Assembly: GCA_017301995.1 (NCBI GenBank)
Contig: JAFLEH010000029.1
Location: 37,101 to 101,100 of the forward strand
Direction of reading: 5' to 3'
Length of the DNA: 64,000 nucleotides
DNA from: Verrucomicrobiota bacterium
Lineage (GTDB): Bacteria; Verrucomicrobiota; Verrucomicrobiia; Verrucomicrobiales; Akkermansiaceae
Shown one piece after another: positions 53,090-61,999 of this stretch. Every line of letters starts with the position of its first letter. The stretch's first letter is position 1. The position numbers and the translations under genes are program-made. The notes under the pieces were generated by a model. The model did not search any database, was not told where the DNA came from, and saw only the letters and a program-made list of their open reading frames with translations.

Positions 53090-54034
53090 TTATGGCTGGG
53101 CGGGGACGTATAGTTCCGAGCCAACCGCCAGGACGGTGGATTCGACGAGGTCGAGATTGTTCAGGGAATTGAGGCGAGCCACGGTGGTGTTGTGTTTTGC
53201 AGCGAACTCGCCGACCGAGATGGTCTCATTGATCATGATCGGCTTGGGCGAGCTGCGCGGAGGCTGCTGCGTGGAAGTCGCTGGGGTTGGCCGGGTGGCG
53301 GTGGTGGCATGCGCGGGAGCCTTTGTGGGGGCAGGAGCGGAAACGGAAGTGGCGGGCGGGGTTTTGGTCGCCGAGGCAGGCTGCGTGGAGATTGCGGCAG
53401 GCGTTCCGGCCGTGGCTCCAAGTTTGATATCAAGCCCCGGCCGGAGCGCGGTGGCCTTGATGGTGGGATTGGCGGCCTCAAGTTTTTCAGGGGGAATGCC
53501 CAGTTTTTTGCCGATACTGTAATAGGTTTCGCCCTGCTTGACCTGATAGATCCCGGTCTTCGCGGCGGGCGCGGGCGTTTGGGCGGTCTGGGGTGCGGGC
53601 GCTTCCTGCGCGGCGGAAGAAGGCACTTTGATCCGCTGGCCTTCCCGGAGCATGGCGGTTGATTTCGTGCCGTTGAGATCGGCGAGTTTGTCCTCGCGAG
53701 TGCCAAATTTGCGGGCGATCCGTTCCCAACTGTCGCCTTTTTTCACGGTATAAGTGGCGGTTCCGGTGGCTTTCGGCGAATGGGTGGCCGTTTCCGCCAC
53801 GGGAGCGGAAGCCGCGCCGGGTTGTGCCGCGGCGGTCGCCGTCACCGGGCGGGTGGCATATTTGGAATTCAGCCCGTTCATCTGGCGGAGTTTGGAGTTT
53901 TCCTCCTCCAGTTCCTTGATTTGGCGCTCCTGCTCCGCACAACGGGTCCGCAGCGTCTCCAACTCGCTCTTGGCAATCGCCAGCGGCGATACCAGGGCAA
54001 GGGTGACTGCGGTTAGCAGGGTGCGAATCGGCAT
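53090..54034 (-). CDS. Exported LysM-repeat protein with coiled coil
   Basis: The start at 54034 gives 314 residues with a signal peptide (TLLTAVTLALVSPLAIA). A short coiled coil (SELETLRTRCAEQERQIKEL, about 23-52) is followed by three LysM modules separated by Ala/Pro/Thr-rich linkers: TYTVKKGDSWERIARKFG (about 96-140), IYQVKQGETYYSIGKKLG (about 163-205) and a divergent one near the C-terminus (ISVGEFAAKHNTTVARLNSL). LysM binds peptidoglycan GlcNAc, so this is a periplasmic wall-binding protein. No catalytic domain is present. Confidence 0.88.
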   Translation of the reverse strand: MPIRTLLTAVTLALVSPLAIAKSELETLRTRCAEQERQIKELEEENSKLRQMNGLNSKYATRPVTATAAAQPGAASAPVAETATHSPKATGTATYTVKKGDSWERIARKFGTREDKLADLNGTKSTAMLREGQRIKVPSSAAQEAPAPQTAQTPAPAAKTGIYQVKQGETYYSIGKKLGIPPEKLEAANPTIKATALRPGLDIKLGATAGTPAAISTQPASATKTPPATSVSAPAPTKAPAHATTATRPTPATSTQQPPRSSPKPIMINETISVGEFAAKHNTTVARLNSLNNLDLVESTVLAVGSELYVPAQP

Positions 54035-54041
54035 GCGCAAT

Positions 54042-54070
54042 GAATTTTCAAAAAAACGGTGTTTTGTCAA
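54042..54070 (-). promoter_or_regulatory. Possible sigma-70-like promoter of the LysM gene
   Basis: On the minus strand a perfect TTGACA (54070-54065) lies in an AT-rich block and is followed after 17 bases by AAATTC (54047-54042), a poor -10. The start codon is only about 8 bases further, so the leader would be very short. The -35 is good; the rest is weak. Confidence 0.3.
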
Positions 54071-54120
54071 CCTTTTAATTTAATTTTTCTTTAGTATTTG
54101 GAAATACGAGGTTTCCGGGG

Positions 54121-54170
54121 TGTTTTTCGGTAGAAAAACAAAGCGGGCGGTCCGTTGCCGAACCGCCCGC
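54121..54170 (-). terminator. Terminator hairpins after efp
   Basis: The first stem GCGGGCGGT / ACCGCCCGC (54143-54151 with 54162-54170) lies 30 bases past the efp stop on the minus strand and is followed by a T-rich stretch. A second perfect stem TGTTTTTC / GAAAAACA (54121-54140) follows. This is the best intrinsic terminator in the window. Confidence 0.7.
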
Positions 54171-54199
54171 GGAAGGGAGAAACCGGATGAATGACGGCC

Positions 54200-54763
54200 T
54201 CAGGCGCGGCCGAGGTAGGAGTTGTCCTCGGTCTTCACGTTGATCTTCTCACCGACATTGATGAACAGCGGCACTTGCACGATCAGTCCGGTTTCCATGG
54301 TCGCCGGCTTGTAAACGTTGTTGGCGGAGTCTCCTTTGACACCTTCCGAGGACTCGGTGACGGTCATCACCATGGAAGGCGGCAGGTCGATGGTGGCCAC
54401 CACGCCGTCGGCGAGCATGATCGTGTAGAGCTGGCCTTCGATGAGGTAGTTTTTCACCGGATCGACGAGGTCGTCGAAAATGACGGTGTCCTCGTAGGTG
54501 TCCGGGTTGAGGAAATGATAGCCGCCGCTGTCCTTGTAGGAATATTCGTGGGGAACGCGCTCCAGAAGGACGCCATCCATCGAGTCGTTGGAGGTGAGGC
54601 GGAGGTTGAACACCTTCTTGGTCGCCACGCTGCGGATGGACATCTGGACGTAGGACGCCATGCGCGGTGGGGTCTTGAGTTCGTGATCGATCACGATACA
54701 GACTTCGTTGTTGTGGCGGACGGCGTGTCCCTTGCGGAGGTTGATTACTGGAGTGCTGGCCAT
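54200..54763 (-). CDS. efp: Elongation factor P
   Basis: The start at 54763 gives 187 residues in three beta domains: MASTPVINLRKGHAVRHNN, then VFNLRLTSNDSMDGVLLERV, and GLIVQVPLFINVGEKINVKT at the end. EF-P relieves ribosomes stalled on polyproline. The tip loop of domain I reads ELKTPPRMAS rather than the usual KPGKG; Arg occupies or neighbours the position of the modified Lys34. No modification enzyme gene is visible nearby. A strong terminator follows. It is divergent from a thioredoxin lipoprotein gene. Confidence 0.95.
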   Translation of the reverse strand: MASTPVINLRKGHAVRHNNEVCIVIDHELKTPPRMASYVQMSIRSVATKKVFNLRLTSNDSMDGVLLERVPHEYSYKDSGGYHFLNPDTYEDTVIFDDLVDPVKNYLIEGQLYTIMLADGVVATIDLPPSMVMTVTESSEGVKGDSANNVYKPATMETGLIVQVPLFINVGEKINVKTEDNSYLGRA

Positions 54764-54925
54764 GGTGTGCGGGGGGCCGGGATAGGAGTTTGGGAGCGGG
54801 TTGGCAAGCTCCGAATGCGCCAAAACGCGCAAAATGGGCCAAATCGGGGGTATTTCCGCGCAGGGCGGTATCCTGACAGCGGATTCCGGCTTGAATCGGG
54901 TTGGTAAGGGGGGTATCCGTCCGGC

Positions 54926-55546
54926 ATGAAATCGTGTTTCACGCTGATTCTGGCCGCGGTTGTGGGACTTTGTTCCTGCGACCGGGTGAAATCCGTGGTC
55001 AACCGGTTTCGCAAGCAGCCCGACAAGACGACAACCGCCCCGGCGGTGGCGAACGAACCTCAAGTGGTCAGCCAGCTCACGGAGGGCACCTATCCCGCGT
55101 TTCTGACCCAGCCGCGAAGGCTGGTGGTGATCGACTTTTACGCCGATTGGTGTGGTCCCTGCCGCGAACTGTCTCCGGTGCTTGACCGGCTGGCGGAAAA
55201 GTACTTCGGCACCGTGGTGGTGGGCAAGGTGAACGTGGACAAATGCCCGAATCTGGCCGCCAAGGAAGGCATCCGCAGCATTCCGGAGGTCCGGATGTAT
55301 CTGGATGGAAAGCAGGTGGACCGTTTCCTCGGAGTGCTGCCGGAAGAGGAAATCGCGAAACGCTTGGCAACGCATACCAAAGGCCGCTCGTCATTTCAAG
55401 CGCCGGGCGCGGGAGGACCGTTGCCCGCAAAGGATGGCAAACCTTCCGGCACGCCGCCCGCGGGCCCTCCCGGCAGTCCCGGATCACCCATCCAGCCGAT
55501 GCCCAAAGACTGGGTCCCCGCTCCGTTCGAACGACCGAAAAAATAA
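54926..55546 (+). CDS. Thioredoxin-fold lipoprotein
   Basis: A 206-residue protein. The leader MKSCFTLILAAVVGLCSC ends in a lipobox-like VGLCSC. After a linker comes a thioredoxin domain with VVIDFYADWCGPCRELSPVL (CGPC at 76-79), VGKVNVDKCPNL and the cis-Pro in GIRSIPEVRMYLDG. A Pro/Gly-rich tail follows (GPPGSPGSPIQPMPKDW). It is a periplasm-facing thiol-disulfide protein. It lies 11 bases upstream of a sulfatase gene in the same operon. Confidence 0.92.
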   Translation: MKSCFTLILAAVVGLCSCDRVKSVVNRFRKQPDKTTTAPAVANEPQVVSQLTEGTYPAFLTQPRRLVVIDFYADWCGPCRELSPVLDRLAEKYFGTVVVGKVNVDKCPNLAAKEGIRSIPEVRMYLDGKQVDRFLGVLPEEEIAKRLATHTKGRSSFQAPGAGGPLPAKDGKPSGTPPAGPPGSPGSPIQPMPKDWVPAPFERPKK

Positions 55547-55557
55547 TCCCAATCACC

Positions 55558-57069
55558 ATGCGCCCGCTGCTGCTGCTCGCCGCCCTATCCGTCTCCACCG
55601 CCGCTTTCGCGAAATCCGATCCGGAAAAACCCAACCTTGTGGTGTTTCTGGTGGACGACATGGGGGTGATGGATACCTCGGTCCCGTTTCTAACCAACGC
55701 GGCCGGCGAACCGGAAATCCATCCGCTGAACCGCTTCTATCGGACGCCCAACATGGAACGCCTGGCCGCGTCTGGGATCCGTTTCAGCCGGTTTGAGGCG
55801 ATGAGCGTGTGCTCGCCCACCCGCGTCTCGATCCTGACCGGCCAGAACGCCGCCCGCCACCGCACCACCAACTGGATCGATCCAAAATCCGACAACCGCG
55901 GCCCCAAAGGCCCGCCGGAATGGAACTGGCGCGGGCTGGATGAAAAATCGGTCACCCTGCCGAAGGTCCTGCATGCCGCCGGATACCGCACCATCCACGT
56001 CGGAAAGGGCCACCTCGGACCGGAGGGATCGCCGGGCGCCGATCCGCTCAAGCTCGGATACGACGAAAACGTGGGCGGCGCGGCGACCGGCCAGCCCGGC
56101 AGCTACTACGGAAGTAAGAATTACGGCAAGGGTGGCGCCCACGCGGTGCCGGGGCTGGATGCCTATCACGGAACCGACGTTTTCCTAACCGATGCGCTGA
56201 CCCGCGAGGCCAAAACCCGCATGAGCCGGGCGGTGGCCGACGGCAAACCGTTCTATCTGAACTTTGCGCACTACGCCGTTCACGCCCCGTTCGATAGCGA
56301 TCCGAGATATGCCGCGAACTACGCCAACTCCGGCAAACCCAAGCAGGCGCAGGCGTTCGCCACGCTGATAGAGGGCATGGACCGCTCGCTCGGAGACATC
56401 ATGGCGCATCTCCGCGAATTGGGTGTGGCGGAGAACACGCTCGTGGTTTTCCTCGGCGACAACGGTTCCGATTCTCCGCTAGGCGGCCCGCACGAAGTGG
56501 CCAGCGCCGCACCGCTGCGCGGAAAGAAGGGTTCCCATTACGAAGGGGGCACGCGGGTGCCGTTCATCGCCGCATGGGCGGCTCCGGACCCCGAAAATTC
56601 CTATCAGAAACGCGTTCCCGTCGCGGCCGGAGCCATCCAGGGCCAGATCGCCTCGGTGTGCGATATTTTCCCAACCCTGCTCGCCGCGGCGGATGTTCCC
56701 CTGCCTGCCAACCACACCGTGGACGGCAAGCCGCTGCAAACCCTCTTCACCGGAAAGCCCGATCCCGCGCGGCCGCGGGAGTTCGTCATGCACTATCCGC
56801 ACGCTCCGCACCGCTCGGACTATTTCACCGTCTTCCTCAGGGACGAGTGGAAAGTCGTCTATCATTACTTTCCCGGCAAAGCGTCGTCCGGATCGCACTA
56901 TCAGCTCTTCCGCCTCTCGGACGATCCCTACGAATCCCATGATCTGGCGCCCGACCATCCCGCCGAACTCTCGGCGATGATGAAAGGACTGGCGGAATCC
57001 CTGGAGTCCATGAACGCGCTCTATCCGACGGACGGGAAGGGAAATCCGGTGAAGCCGAAGGTGCCCTGA
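55558..57069 (+). CDS. Secreted sulfatase (formylglycine-dependent)
   Basis: ATG 55558 gives 503 residues with a signal peptide (MRPLLLLAALSVSTAAFA). Family marks are VVFLVDDMG (metal Asp pair), SVCSPTRVSILTG with the Cys (residue 85) converted to formylglycine, HVGKGHLGPEG (usual form GKWHLG), and FLGDNGSDSPLGG (metal Asp/Asn). It removes sulfate esters from polysaccharides. No maturase gene is in the window. It is preceded by a thioredoxin lipoprotein and followed 9 bases later by a membrane protein. Confidence 0.94.
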   Translation: MRPLLLLAALSVSTAAFAKSDPEKPNLVVFLVDDMGVMDTSVPFLTNAAGEPEIHPLNRFYRTPNMERLAASGIRFSRFEAMSVCSPTRVSILTGQNAARHRTTNWIDPKSDNRGPKGPPEWNWRGLDEKSVTLPKVLHAAGYRTIHVGKGHLGPEGSPGADPLKLGYDENVGGAATGQPGSYYGSKNYGKGGAHAVPGLDAYHGTDVFLTDALTREAKTRMSRAVADGKPFYLNFAHYAVHAPFDSDPRYAANYANSGKPKQAQAFATLIEGMDRSLGDIMAHLRELGVAENTLVVFLGDNGSDSPLGGPHEVASAAPLRGKKGSHYEGGTRVPFIAAWAAPDPENSYQKRVPVAAGAIQGQIASVCDIFPTLLAAADVPLPANHTVDGKPLQTLFTGKPDPARPREFVMHYPHAPHRSDYFTVFLRDEWKVVYHYFPGKASSGSHYQLFRLSDDPYESHDLAPDHPAELSAMMKGLAESLESMNALYPTDGKGNPVKPKVP

Positions 57070-57078
57070 TGAAATGTC

Positions 57079-57720
57079 ATGAACGAAACCACCATCGAAC
57101 TCCTGCGTTGCCGTGAAGGCGAATCGCTCGCAAACCTGAAGCGTGTGCTCGATGAAGCCGGAATTCCCTACCGCCTGGCATCCACGGCTCCGGTTTTCGA
57201 TATCGCTTCGATCGGCTCCGGTCACGAGGCACAGGTGATTGTTAGTGTGGGCCGGAACGACTTCCGGCGGGCGCGTGCGGCTCTGGAATCCGACGCGCTA
57301 GCCACGGATCTTCCCGCCGACCATCATCTCAGGGAATTCGAGACATTCGAACTCGAGGAGATTCTCGCGAAGGAGTCGGAATGGAGTCCTTTCGATGTCG
57401 CCCACGCCCGACGGTTGCTAACCGAACGCGGGATTGCCACACAAGCCGTCGCCAAGCGCAAGGAGGCCTGGCTTGAGGAAATGCGCAAAGGCAAACCGGC
57501 GCCGCCAACGCTATTGTTGTTAGGTTGGGTCAGCTCGTTGATGGGAGGCTTGATCGGGCTCGGAATCGGACTGTCGCTTTGTTATATGAAAGAGAATACG
57601 CCCGATGGGGTGTTTCCGACCTACAATGCCAGGGCCCGTGAGGCTGGAGCGTGGATGGTGGTTCTCGCGGGGATTGTGCTGATGGTCGCCATCGCGGCTT
57701 TCCTGGGGGTGTTCGACTGA
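57079..57720 (+). CDS. Membrane protein with N-terminal DUF2007-like domain
   Basis: A 213-residue protein. The N-terminal 75 residues (IELLRCREGESLANLKRVLD, GIPYRL, VSVGRNDFRRARAAL) resemble the small DUF2007 signal-transducing domain. The middle is acidic. Two membrane helices follow at about 146-168 (LLLLGWVSSLMGGLIGLGIG) and 192-211 (AWMVVLAGIVLMVAIAAFLG). Its function is unknown. It is the last gene of the thioredoxin - sulfatase operon and converges with the pectinesterase gene. Confidence 0.6.
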   Translation: MNETTIELLRCREGESLANLKRVLDEAGIPYRLASTAPVFDIASIGSGHEAQVIVSVGRNDFRRARAALESDALATDLPADHHLREFETFELEEILAKESEWSPFDVAHARRLLTERGIATQAVAKRKEAWLEEMRKGKPAPPTLLLLGWVSSLMGGLIGLGIGLSLCYMKENTPDGVFPTYNARAREAGAWMVVLAGIVLMVAIAAFLGVFD

Positions 57721-57735
57721 TCCGGATTTGAAATG

Positions 57736-58680
57736 TCATTCCGGCTTCCAGTCGCCGAGCGTTTTTGAAATTGTGGGCGCGTCTTGGTCGGAGTCGGTGG
57801 TCCGTGCCCATGCCACGCGGTTAGCGGTTGCGGCTCCAGGTCCTGAGCAGCGGATTTCCGCATAGCGGGCGGTTTTCTCGCGGGCGGGGTCATTCCAGTT
57901 GTGCCAACCCTCCGGACGGATGCCGGATGCCATCTCGGTGCGGAGGAAAACCGTGGAGGCGTGGGGCCGCCAAGGGCGACCCAGATAGACCTTGAGGCCG
58001 GGTTTCGTCATGTGGATCACGCAATCGGCGAACACGAAGCCGAACGCCTGGTCGGGCGGGGTCGAGGCGGCGGTGACATATCCGTCGCGCACGCATTCGA
58101 TAGAGCAATGGTCGAACCACGCCGTCGCGCCGCCGAAGATGAAATCCACCGCGCCGGTGACCGTGCAGTCCTTGAAATATTGTCTGCCGCGGTTGAGCAG
58201 GATGGTGTCCTGGAACCCGGTGAACCGGCACTTGCGGAACGCCACGCGGTCGCCATCCACCCGCAATGCCAGCGCCTGTCCCACAGGCCCCGCGCTGTTC
58301 TCCAAGGTGATTCCCTCCACCGCGAAATCATCCGCGTCGATCTGCACGGTGGGCGTGCGGAACGTGCCGATTTCCTTGCCGTCCGGGCCTTTCATCGAGG
58401 CGAAAAGGCCGTAGGTGATCACGGTTTTGGCCGCATCCTCTCCCATGATCCGCACATGCCGTTTTTCACGCTGCACGTACACCCGTTCGCGGTAGGTTCC
58501 GGGTTTGACCAAAATGGTCCACGGTTTGTCGGGCGTGGTGTTCTGGGGAGCCTTGTTGACCGCTTCCTGCACGGTGGTATAGGCGCCTGTGCCGTCGGCG
58601 GCCACCACCGCGTCCGCCGCCGCGCGGAGCGGATGGGCGATGGCGAACATGCTCAGGACGAGAGAAGCGGAAGCGTTCAT
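57736..58680 (-). CDS. Secreted pectin methylesterase (CE8)
   Basis: A 314-residue protein with a signal peptide (SLVLSMFAIAHPLRA). It is a parallel beta-helix with the CE8 set: VVAADGTGAYTTVQEAV at the start, GPVGQALALRVDGD (Gln of the oxyanion hole), KCRFTGFQDTIL (catalytic Asp), TGAVDFIFGGATAWFD (nucleophile Asp) and YLGRPWRPHASTVF (Arg and Trp). It removes methyl esters from homogalacturonan so that polygalacturonases can act, and fits the two GH28 fusions elsewhere in the window. Confidence 0.95.
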   Translation of the reverse strand: MNASASLVLSMFAIAHPLRAAADAVVAADGTGAYTTVQEAVNKAPQNTTPDKPWTILVKPGTYRERVYVQREKRHVRIMGEDAAKTVITYGLFASMKGPDGKEIGTFRTPTVQIDADDFAVEGITLENSAGPVGQALALRVDGDRVAFRKCRFTGFQDTILLNRGRQYFKDCTVTGAVDFIFGGATAWFDHCSIECVRDGYVTAASTPPDQAFGFVFADCVIHMTKPGLKVYLGRPWRPHASTVFLRTEMASGIRPEGWHNWNDPAREKTARYAEIRCSGPGAATANRVAWARTTDSDQDAPTISKTLGDWKPE

Positions 58681-58747
58681 AGGGTAGGGTGCTTGTTATG
58701 AAATCGGGCTTTCAAACGGATTCGGATAGGGTCTGCCGGCATCGACG

Positions 58748-59410
58748 TCACAAATCGTCCACTCCGGCCACCATCGCGCGTTCGACGCGGAGGCGCTGGT
58801 CTTCCGGCGATCCGTCGTCCGCGCCGATCGGAATGGGCGTGTCAAACACCACCCTCACGCGGCTGAAGGGTTTGGGGATCACGAATCGGTCCCAGGTTTT
58901 CAGCCGCCAGGCGTTGGCGAAGGTCACGTGGATCGGGATGATCGGCGCGCCGGTGGCGGCGGCGAGTTTGATCATGCCCGGATGCACCTCGTAGCGCGGG
59001 CCGCGCGGGCCGTCCGGGGTGATGCAGGCGTCGGATCCGGATCTAACCGCCCTGGTCAGCGTGACCAGCGCCGCCGCGCCGCGCCGGGAGGAGGAACCTC
59101 TAACCGAACCGAGTCCGAACACCGCCATCGCGCGGGCGACCATCGCGCCGTCGTGGCTGGCGCTGGTGAGCACCACGCAGTTGCGCTTTTTCCCGAAGAC
59201 TTTCCGGAACGCCGGCGGCACGGTGAAGAACCGGTTGTGCCACAGCGCGAAGATCACCGGACCGGCCGGTTCGTCGGCCGCCGGAGTCCAGCGGGTTTCG
59301 ATTTCCATCCGCAGCATCCACGACCACACCCGCATCATCCAGCCCACGAGCGTCCCGGCGACGACCATTTTGGGACTGTCGCGGATCTCGGTGCGGCGGT
59401 CGGGCGGCAT
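58748..59410 (-). CDS. Lysophospholipid acyltransferase-like protein (DUF374)
   Basis: A 220-residue protein with one N-terminal hydrophobic segment (about 15-33). IFALWHNRFFTVPPAF is the HxxxxD-like region, followed by LTSASHDGAMVARAMAVFG, RGSSSRRGAAAL and ITPDGPRGPRYEV, the DUF374 signature. Members probably acylate lipid A-like or phospholipid acceptors. It lies 18 bases downstream of the kinase-like gene and is probably co-transcribed with it. Confidence 0.88.
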   Translation of the reverse strand: MPPDRRTEIRDSPKMVVAGTLVGWMMRVWSWMLRMEIETRWTPAADEPAGPVIFALWHNRFFTVPPAFRKVFGKKRNCVVLTSASHDGAMVARAMAVFGLGSVRGSSSRRGAAALVTLTRAVRSGSDACITPDGPRGPRYEVHPGMIKLAAATGAPIIPIHVTFANAWRLKTWDRFVIPKPFSRVRVVFDTPIPIGADDGSPEDQRLRVERAMVAGVDDL

Positions 59411-59428
59411 GGAACGGTCAGATGGATG

Positions 59429-60928
59429 TTAGAGAAACCCGGCCGGATGGAGCGTGTCCACCAGGTATTGCTGCCGGGACACCATTTCCTGATAGATCGG
59501 ATGCACCTGCATGTCCGGTTCGGTCGGGCGCTCGTCCTCGGTGACGACGAGATATTTCGCGATTTCATCGAAGCCCAGCGATTCGCCGTTCTGGTGGAAA
59601 AACGCCACCGCCGAGTGCATGGCCGCGCCTGCGGCGGCATCGAGGCGTTTGGCCAGGGCGGCCACCGGCACTCCGGTGACATCGGCCAGCAGGCGGCGCA
59701 TCAGGCGGCTGCCCGCGCCCGCGCCGGACAGGCGGATTTCCGGCGGGTCGAACCCGAGATCCCGCAGGCGGCTGAGCGCGTAGCCCAAGCCCAGCGCGAC
59801 TCCCTCCATGGTGGCCCGCGCCAGATGGGCCGGGGTGAAATTGGCCGGCGTGATGCCGTGGAGCACGCCGGTCCCCTCGGGCAAGCGCGGAACCTGCTCG
59901 CCGGTGAAATACGGCAGCAACAACAGTCCGTCGGCACCCGGCGCGACCTGTGCGGCCATCGCTTCGAATTCTTCCGCCGACCATCCGTAGTGTCTTCTAA
60001 CCACCTCGGGCGCCACCGCGGTGCTCGCGGTGCTCGCCATTCCCAGCCAACCGCCGGTGGCGTTGCAATAGGCGGCCAGTTCGGCCCGCAGGTCGATCAC
60101 CGGTGCTTCGCCGCACCCCAGCAGGGTTGCCGTCGCTCCGAGGTCCACCGCCACCGCGCCATGCTCCACGCAGCCGGCCGCGAAGGCCGCCATCATCGGT
60201 GAAGCGCCGCCCGCCGCCACCATCACCTGTTCCGCCAGACCCCACTCGCGGGACAGCGCGGCCCGCAGGGTGCCCCGCGGTTGGTCCGGAGCGCCGATCG
60301 GCGGCAACACCTCGGATAGATTGGAGTCGATGAACCGCATCAGTTCCGCCGACCACATCCGCCTGCGGATATCGAACAGCCCGGTGGCCGACGCACTGGC
60401 CGGCGCGCAGGCCTGGGTGCCGGTCAGCCAGTAGGCGATGAAATCCTGGACCGTTAGGAGGCTGGAGGCGCGCTGGAAATAATACGGCTCGTGTTGTTTC
60501 AGCCACAGGCATTCCGCCGCCGCCGATTCCACGCCGGGGCACTGGCCCGCCATTTCGATCAGTCCCGGTGCGCCGCCGAACGCCCGCGCGATCTCGTCGG
60601 CCTGGCGTTTCACCGAAACATCGCCCGCGAGTTTGCTGGGGCGGACGATCCGGTTCCCCTCGTCTAGCAAAACCAGTCCGCGCAGCGGTCCGGTCACGCC
60701 GATCGCCGCCACCTCGCTGCGTCCGTCGCCCAAGGTGGCCACGCATTGCCGGATCGCGCGGTCCACCGCCTCGATCCAGCGGGCCGGATCCTGCTCGCGG
60801 TAGCCGGTCGGCAGGCCTTCGATCCAGGCGTGCGGCACCCAGGCCTCGGCGCGGATGGCGGCCGATTCCAAATCCAAAACCACCGCGCGGGTTCCGGCGG
60901 GGCTCAGTTCGATTCCGATGAATTGCAT
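59429..60928 (-). CDS. FGGY carbohydrate-kinase-like protein with altered catalytic residues
   Basis: The start at 60928 gives 499 residues with the two-domain FGGY layout resembling xylulokinase: YREQDPARWIEAVDRAI, IGVTGPLRGLVLLDE, TGLFDIRRRMWS, PPIGAPDQPRGTL and GATATLLGCGE. Two usually invariant sites differ. The N-terminal phosphate loop reads GIELSPAGTRAVVLD instead of a DLGTSS type, and the catalytic-base segment reads VAAGGASPMMAA, with Ser (about residue 243) where XylB has Asp233. It may be a pseudokinase or act differently. It is upstream of the DUF374 gene (18-base gap). Confidence 0.85.
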   Translation of the reverse strand: MQFIGIELSPAGTRAVVLDLESAAIRAEAWVPHAWIEGLPTGYREQDPARWIEAVDRAIRQCVATLGDGRSEVAAIGVTGPLRGLVLLDEGNRIVRPSKLAGDVSVKRQADEIARAFGGAPGLIEMAGQCPGVESAAAECLWLKQHEPYYFQRASSLLTVQDFIAYWLTGTQACAPASASATGLFDIRRRMWSAELMRFIDSNLSEVLPPIGAPDQPRGTLRAALSREWGLAEQVMVAAGGASPMMAAFAAGCVEHGAVAVDLGATATLLGCGEAPVIDLRAELAAYCNATGGWLGMASTASTAVAPEVVRRHYGWSAEEFEAMAAQVAPGADGLLLLPYFTGEQVPRLPEGTGVLHGITPANFTPAHLARATMEGVALGLGYALSRLRDLGFDPPEIRLSGAGAGSRLMRRLLADVTGVPVAALAKRLDAAAGAAMHSAVAFFHQNGESLGFDEIAKYLVVTEDERPTEPDMQVHPIYQEMVSRQQYLVDTLHPAGFL

Positions 60929-61527
60929 GGTGTCGGTGGCGGATCGTCCGCTGGAAACGGTCCCGCCCCGGATGCTCGCCCCGGCCTCCCCGTTTGGCAA
61001 GCATGGACTTCCGGCATCGCACACAGCCGGAAAAATCCACCGCCAAGACGCGAAGATTGCGGAGGGGATAGAGGATCGTGGATGGTGGATGGTGGATGAA
61101 AGGCGCAGAACCGCCGTAGCCGCGCTCGTGAGAGCGTGGCACCCCAGGTGATCCCCTGCCGCAAATATTCACCGCCAAGACGCAAAGATCGCGAAGGGGA
61201 TTGAAGATCGGGGATCGTGGATGAAAAAGCGCCCCCCCCTAATAACCATTAACAAATAACCAATAACCCCATTCCCACCGCCAAGACGCAAAGATCACGA
61301 AGGGGATCGAGGATTGGAGATCGTGGATGGTGGATGAAAGGCGCAGAACCGCTCCCCAATAAACAACAACAAATAACCCATAACGAAATCCCCCCCCTTG
61401 ACACCCCATCCCTGAACGGCTACGAATCCCCCCATGAACCCGGTGCATCCCGCCCGCCCCCGTGCCGTCCGCGCGCACGCATCACGCGCATGGTGTTCCG
61501 GTCCCTAATTCAACTGTTTGCTCGAAA
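60929..61527. repeat. Repeat-dense intergenic region, left border of a small-gene block
   Basis: No gene is seen. Three successive copies of a CCGCCAAGACGC(A/G)AAGAT-type unit followed by GGATCGTGGATG occur (about 61038, 61171 and 61279). The 22-bp hairpin seen at 25395 recurs at 61119-61140. CTAATAACCATTAAC-like AT-rich units lie at about 61240 and 61356. Confidence 0.75.
61114..61286 (+). repeat. Left copy of a nearly identical direct repeat of about 170 bp
   Basis: From CCGTAGCCGCGCTCG through the CCATTCCCACCGCCAAG end, this matches 63628-63800 in the same orientation at a constant offset of 2514 bases with only about two differences by eye. It holds the hairpin, the CCGCCAAGACGC unit and the CTAATAACC unit. 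Confidence 0.85.
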
Positions 61528-61923
61528 ATGCTCAAGCGTCGCGAGAAGCTGATTGTTGCCGCGGTTCCCACCGGGATCGTTCTTATCGTCGTGTGGGTCC
61601 TCTGGTTGTCGCCCCGGCTTGCATTTCACGGGATTGCCGCCGGCGATTGGCCCGACTTCTCGGGTGTCAAGCATACGAGGGTCGGTGACGAAACGGTGAT
61701 TTCGTTCAGAGCTCGTGGCGATGAAGCGCTAGAGGACATGATTGATCGGCTTGGGTTTCACCGTGGGGTTCCAGCCGGGAATGCGGATGAGATTTCCGAG
61801 TCGGCGATTCGTACGGCAGGCTTTGATCCAAACCGGTTTGACAAATACTTTTTCTCTCGGAAACGAATCCTGTTTCTCTACGTGAACTCCCATGAATGCG
61901 TGATGGTGAGAACCACCATCTAA
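61528..61923 (+). CDS. Small membrane-anchored protein of unknown function
   Basis: ATG 61528 gives 131 residues: a charged start (MLKRREKL), one membrane helix (about 8-27, IVAAVPTGIVLIVVWVLWL) and an exported domain with GDWPDFSGVKHTRVGDET and GFDPNRFDKYFFSRKRIL. The family is not recognised. Base composition is lower in GC than neighbouring operons. It is the first gene of the repeat-bounded block. Confidence 0.6.
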   Translation: MLKRREKLIVAAVPTGIVLIVVWVLWLSPRLAFHGIAAGDWPDFSGVKHTRVGDETVISFRARGDEALEDMIDRLGFHRGVPAGNADEISESAIRTAGFDPNRFDKYFFSRKRILFLYVNSHECVMVRTTI

Positions 61924-61999
61924 CCCTGAATCAAAGAAGCGCACAAGACAAGACACCGCAACCACCGCCAGCCGCCCTGCCTGCGGCATTATCCGCAAT

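Noticed and set aside
52926..53522. 198-residue plus-strand ORF
   Set aside because: It is antisense to the LysM gene, with Gly/Ala/Val composition produced by reversed Ala/Pro/Thr codons.
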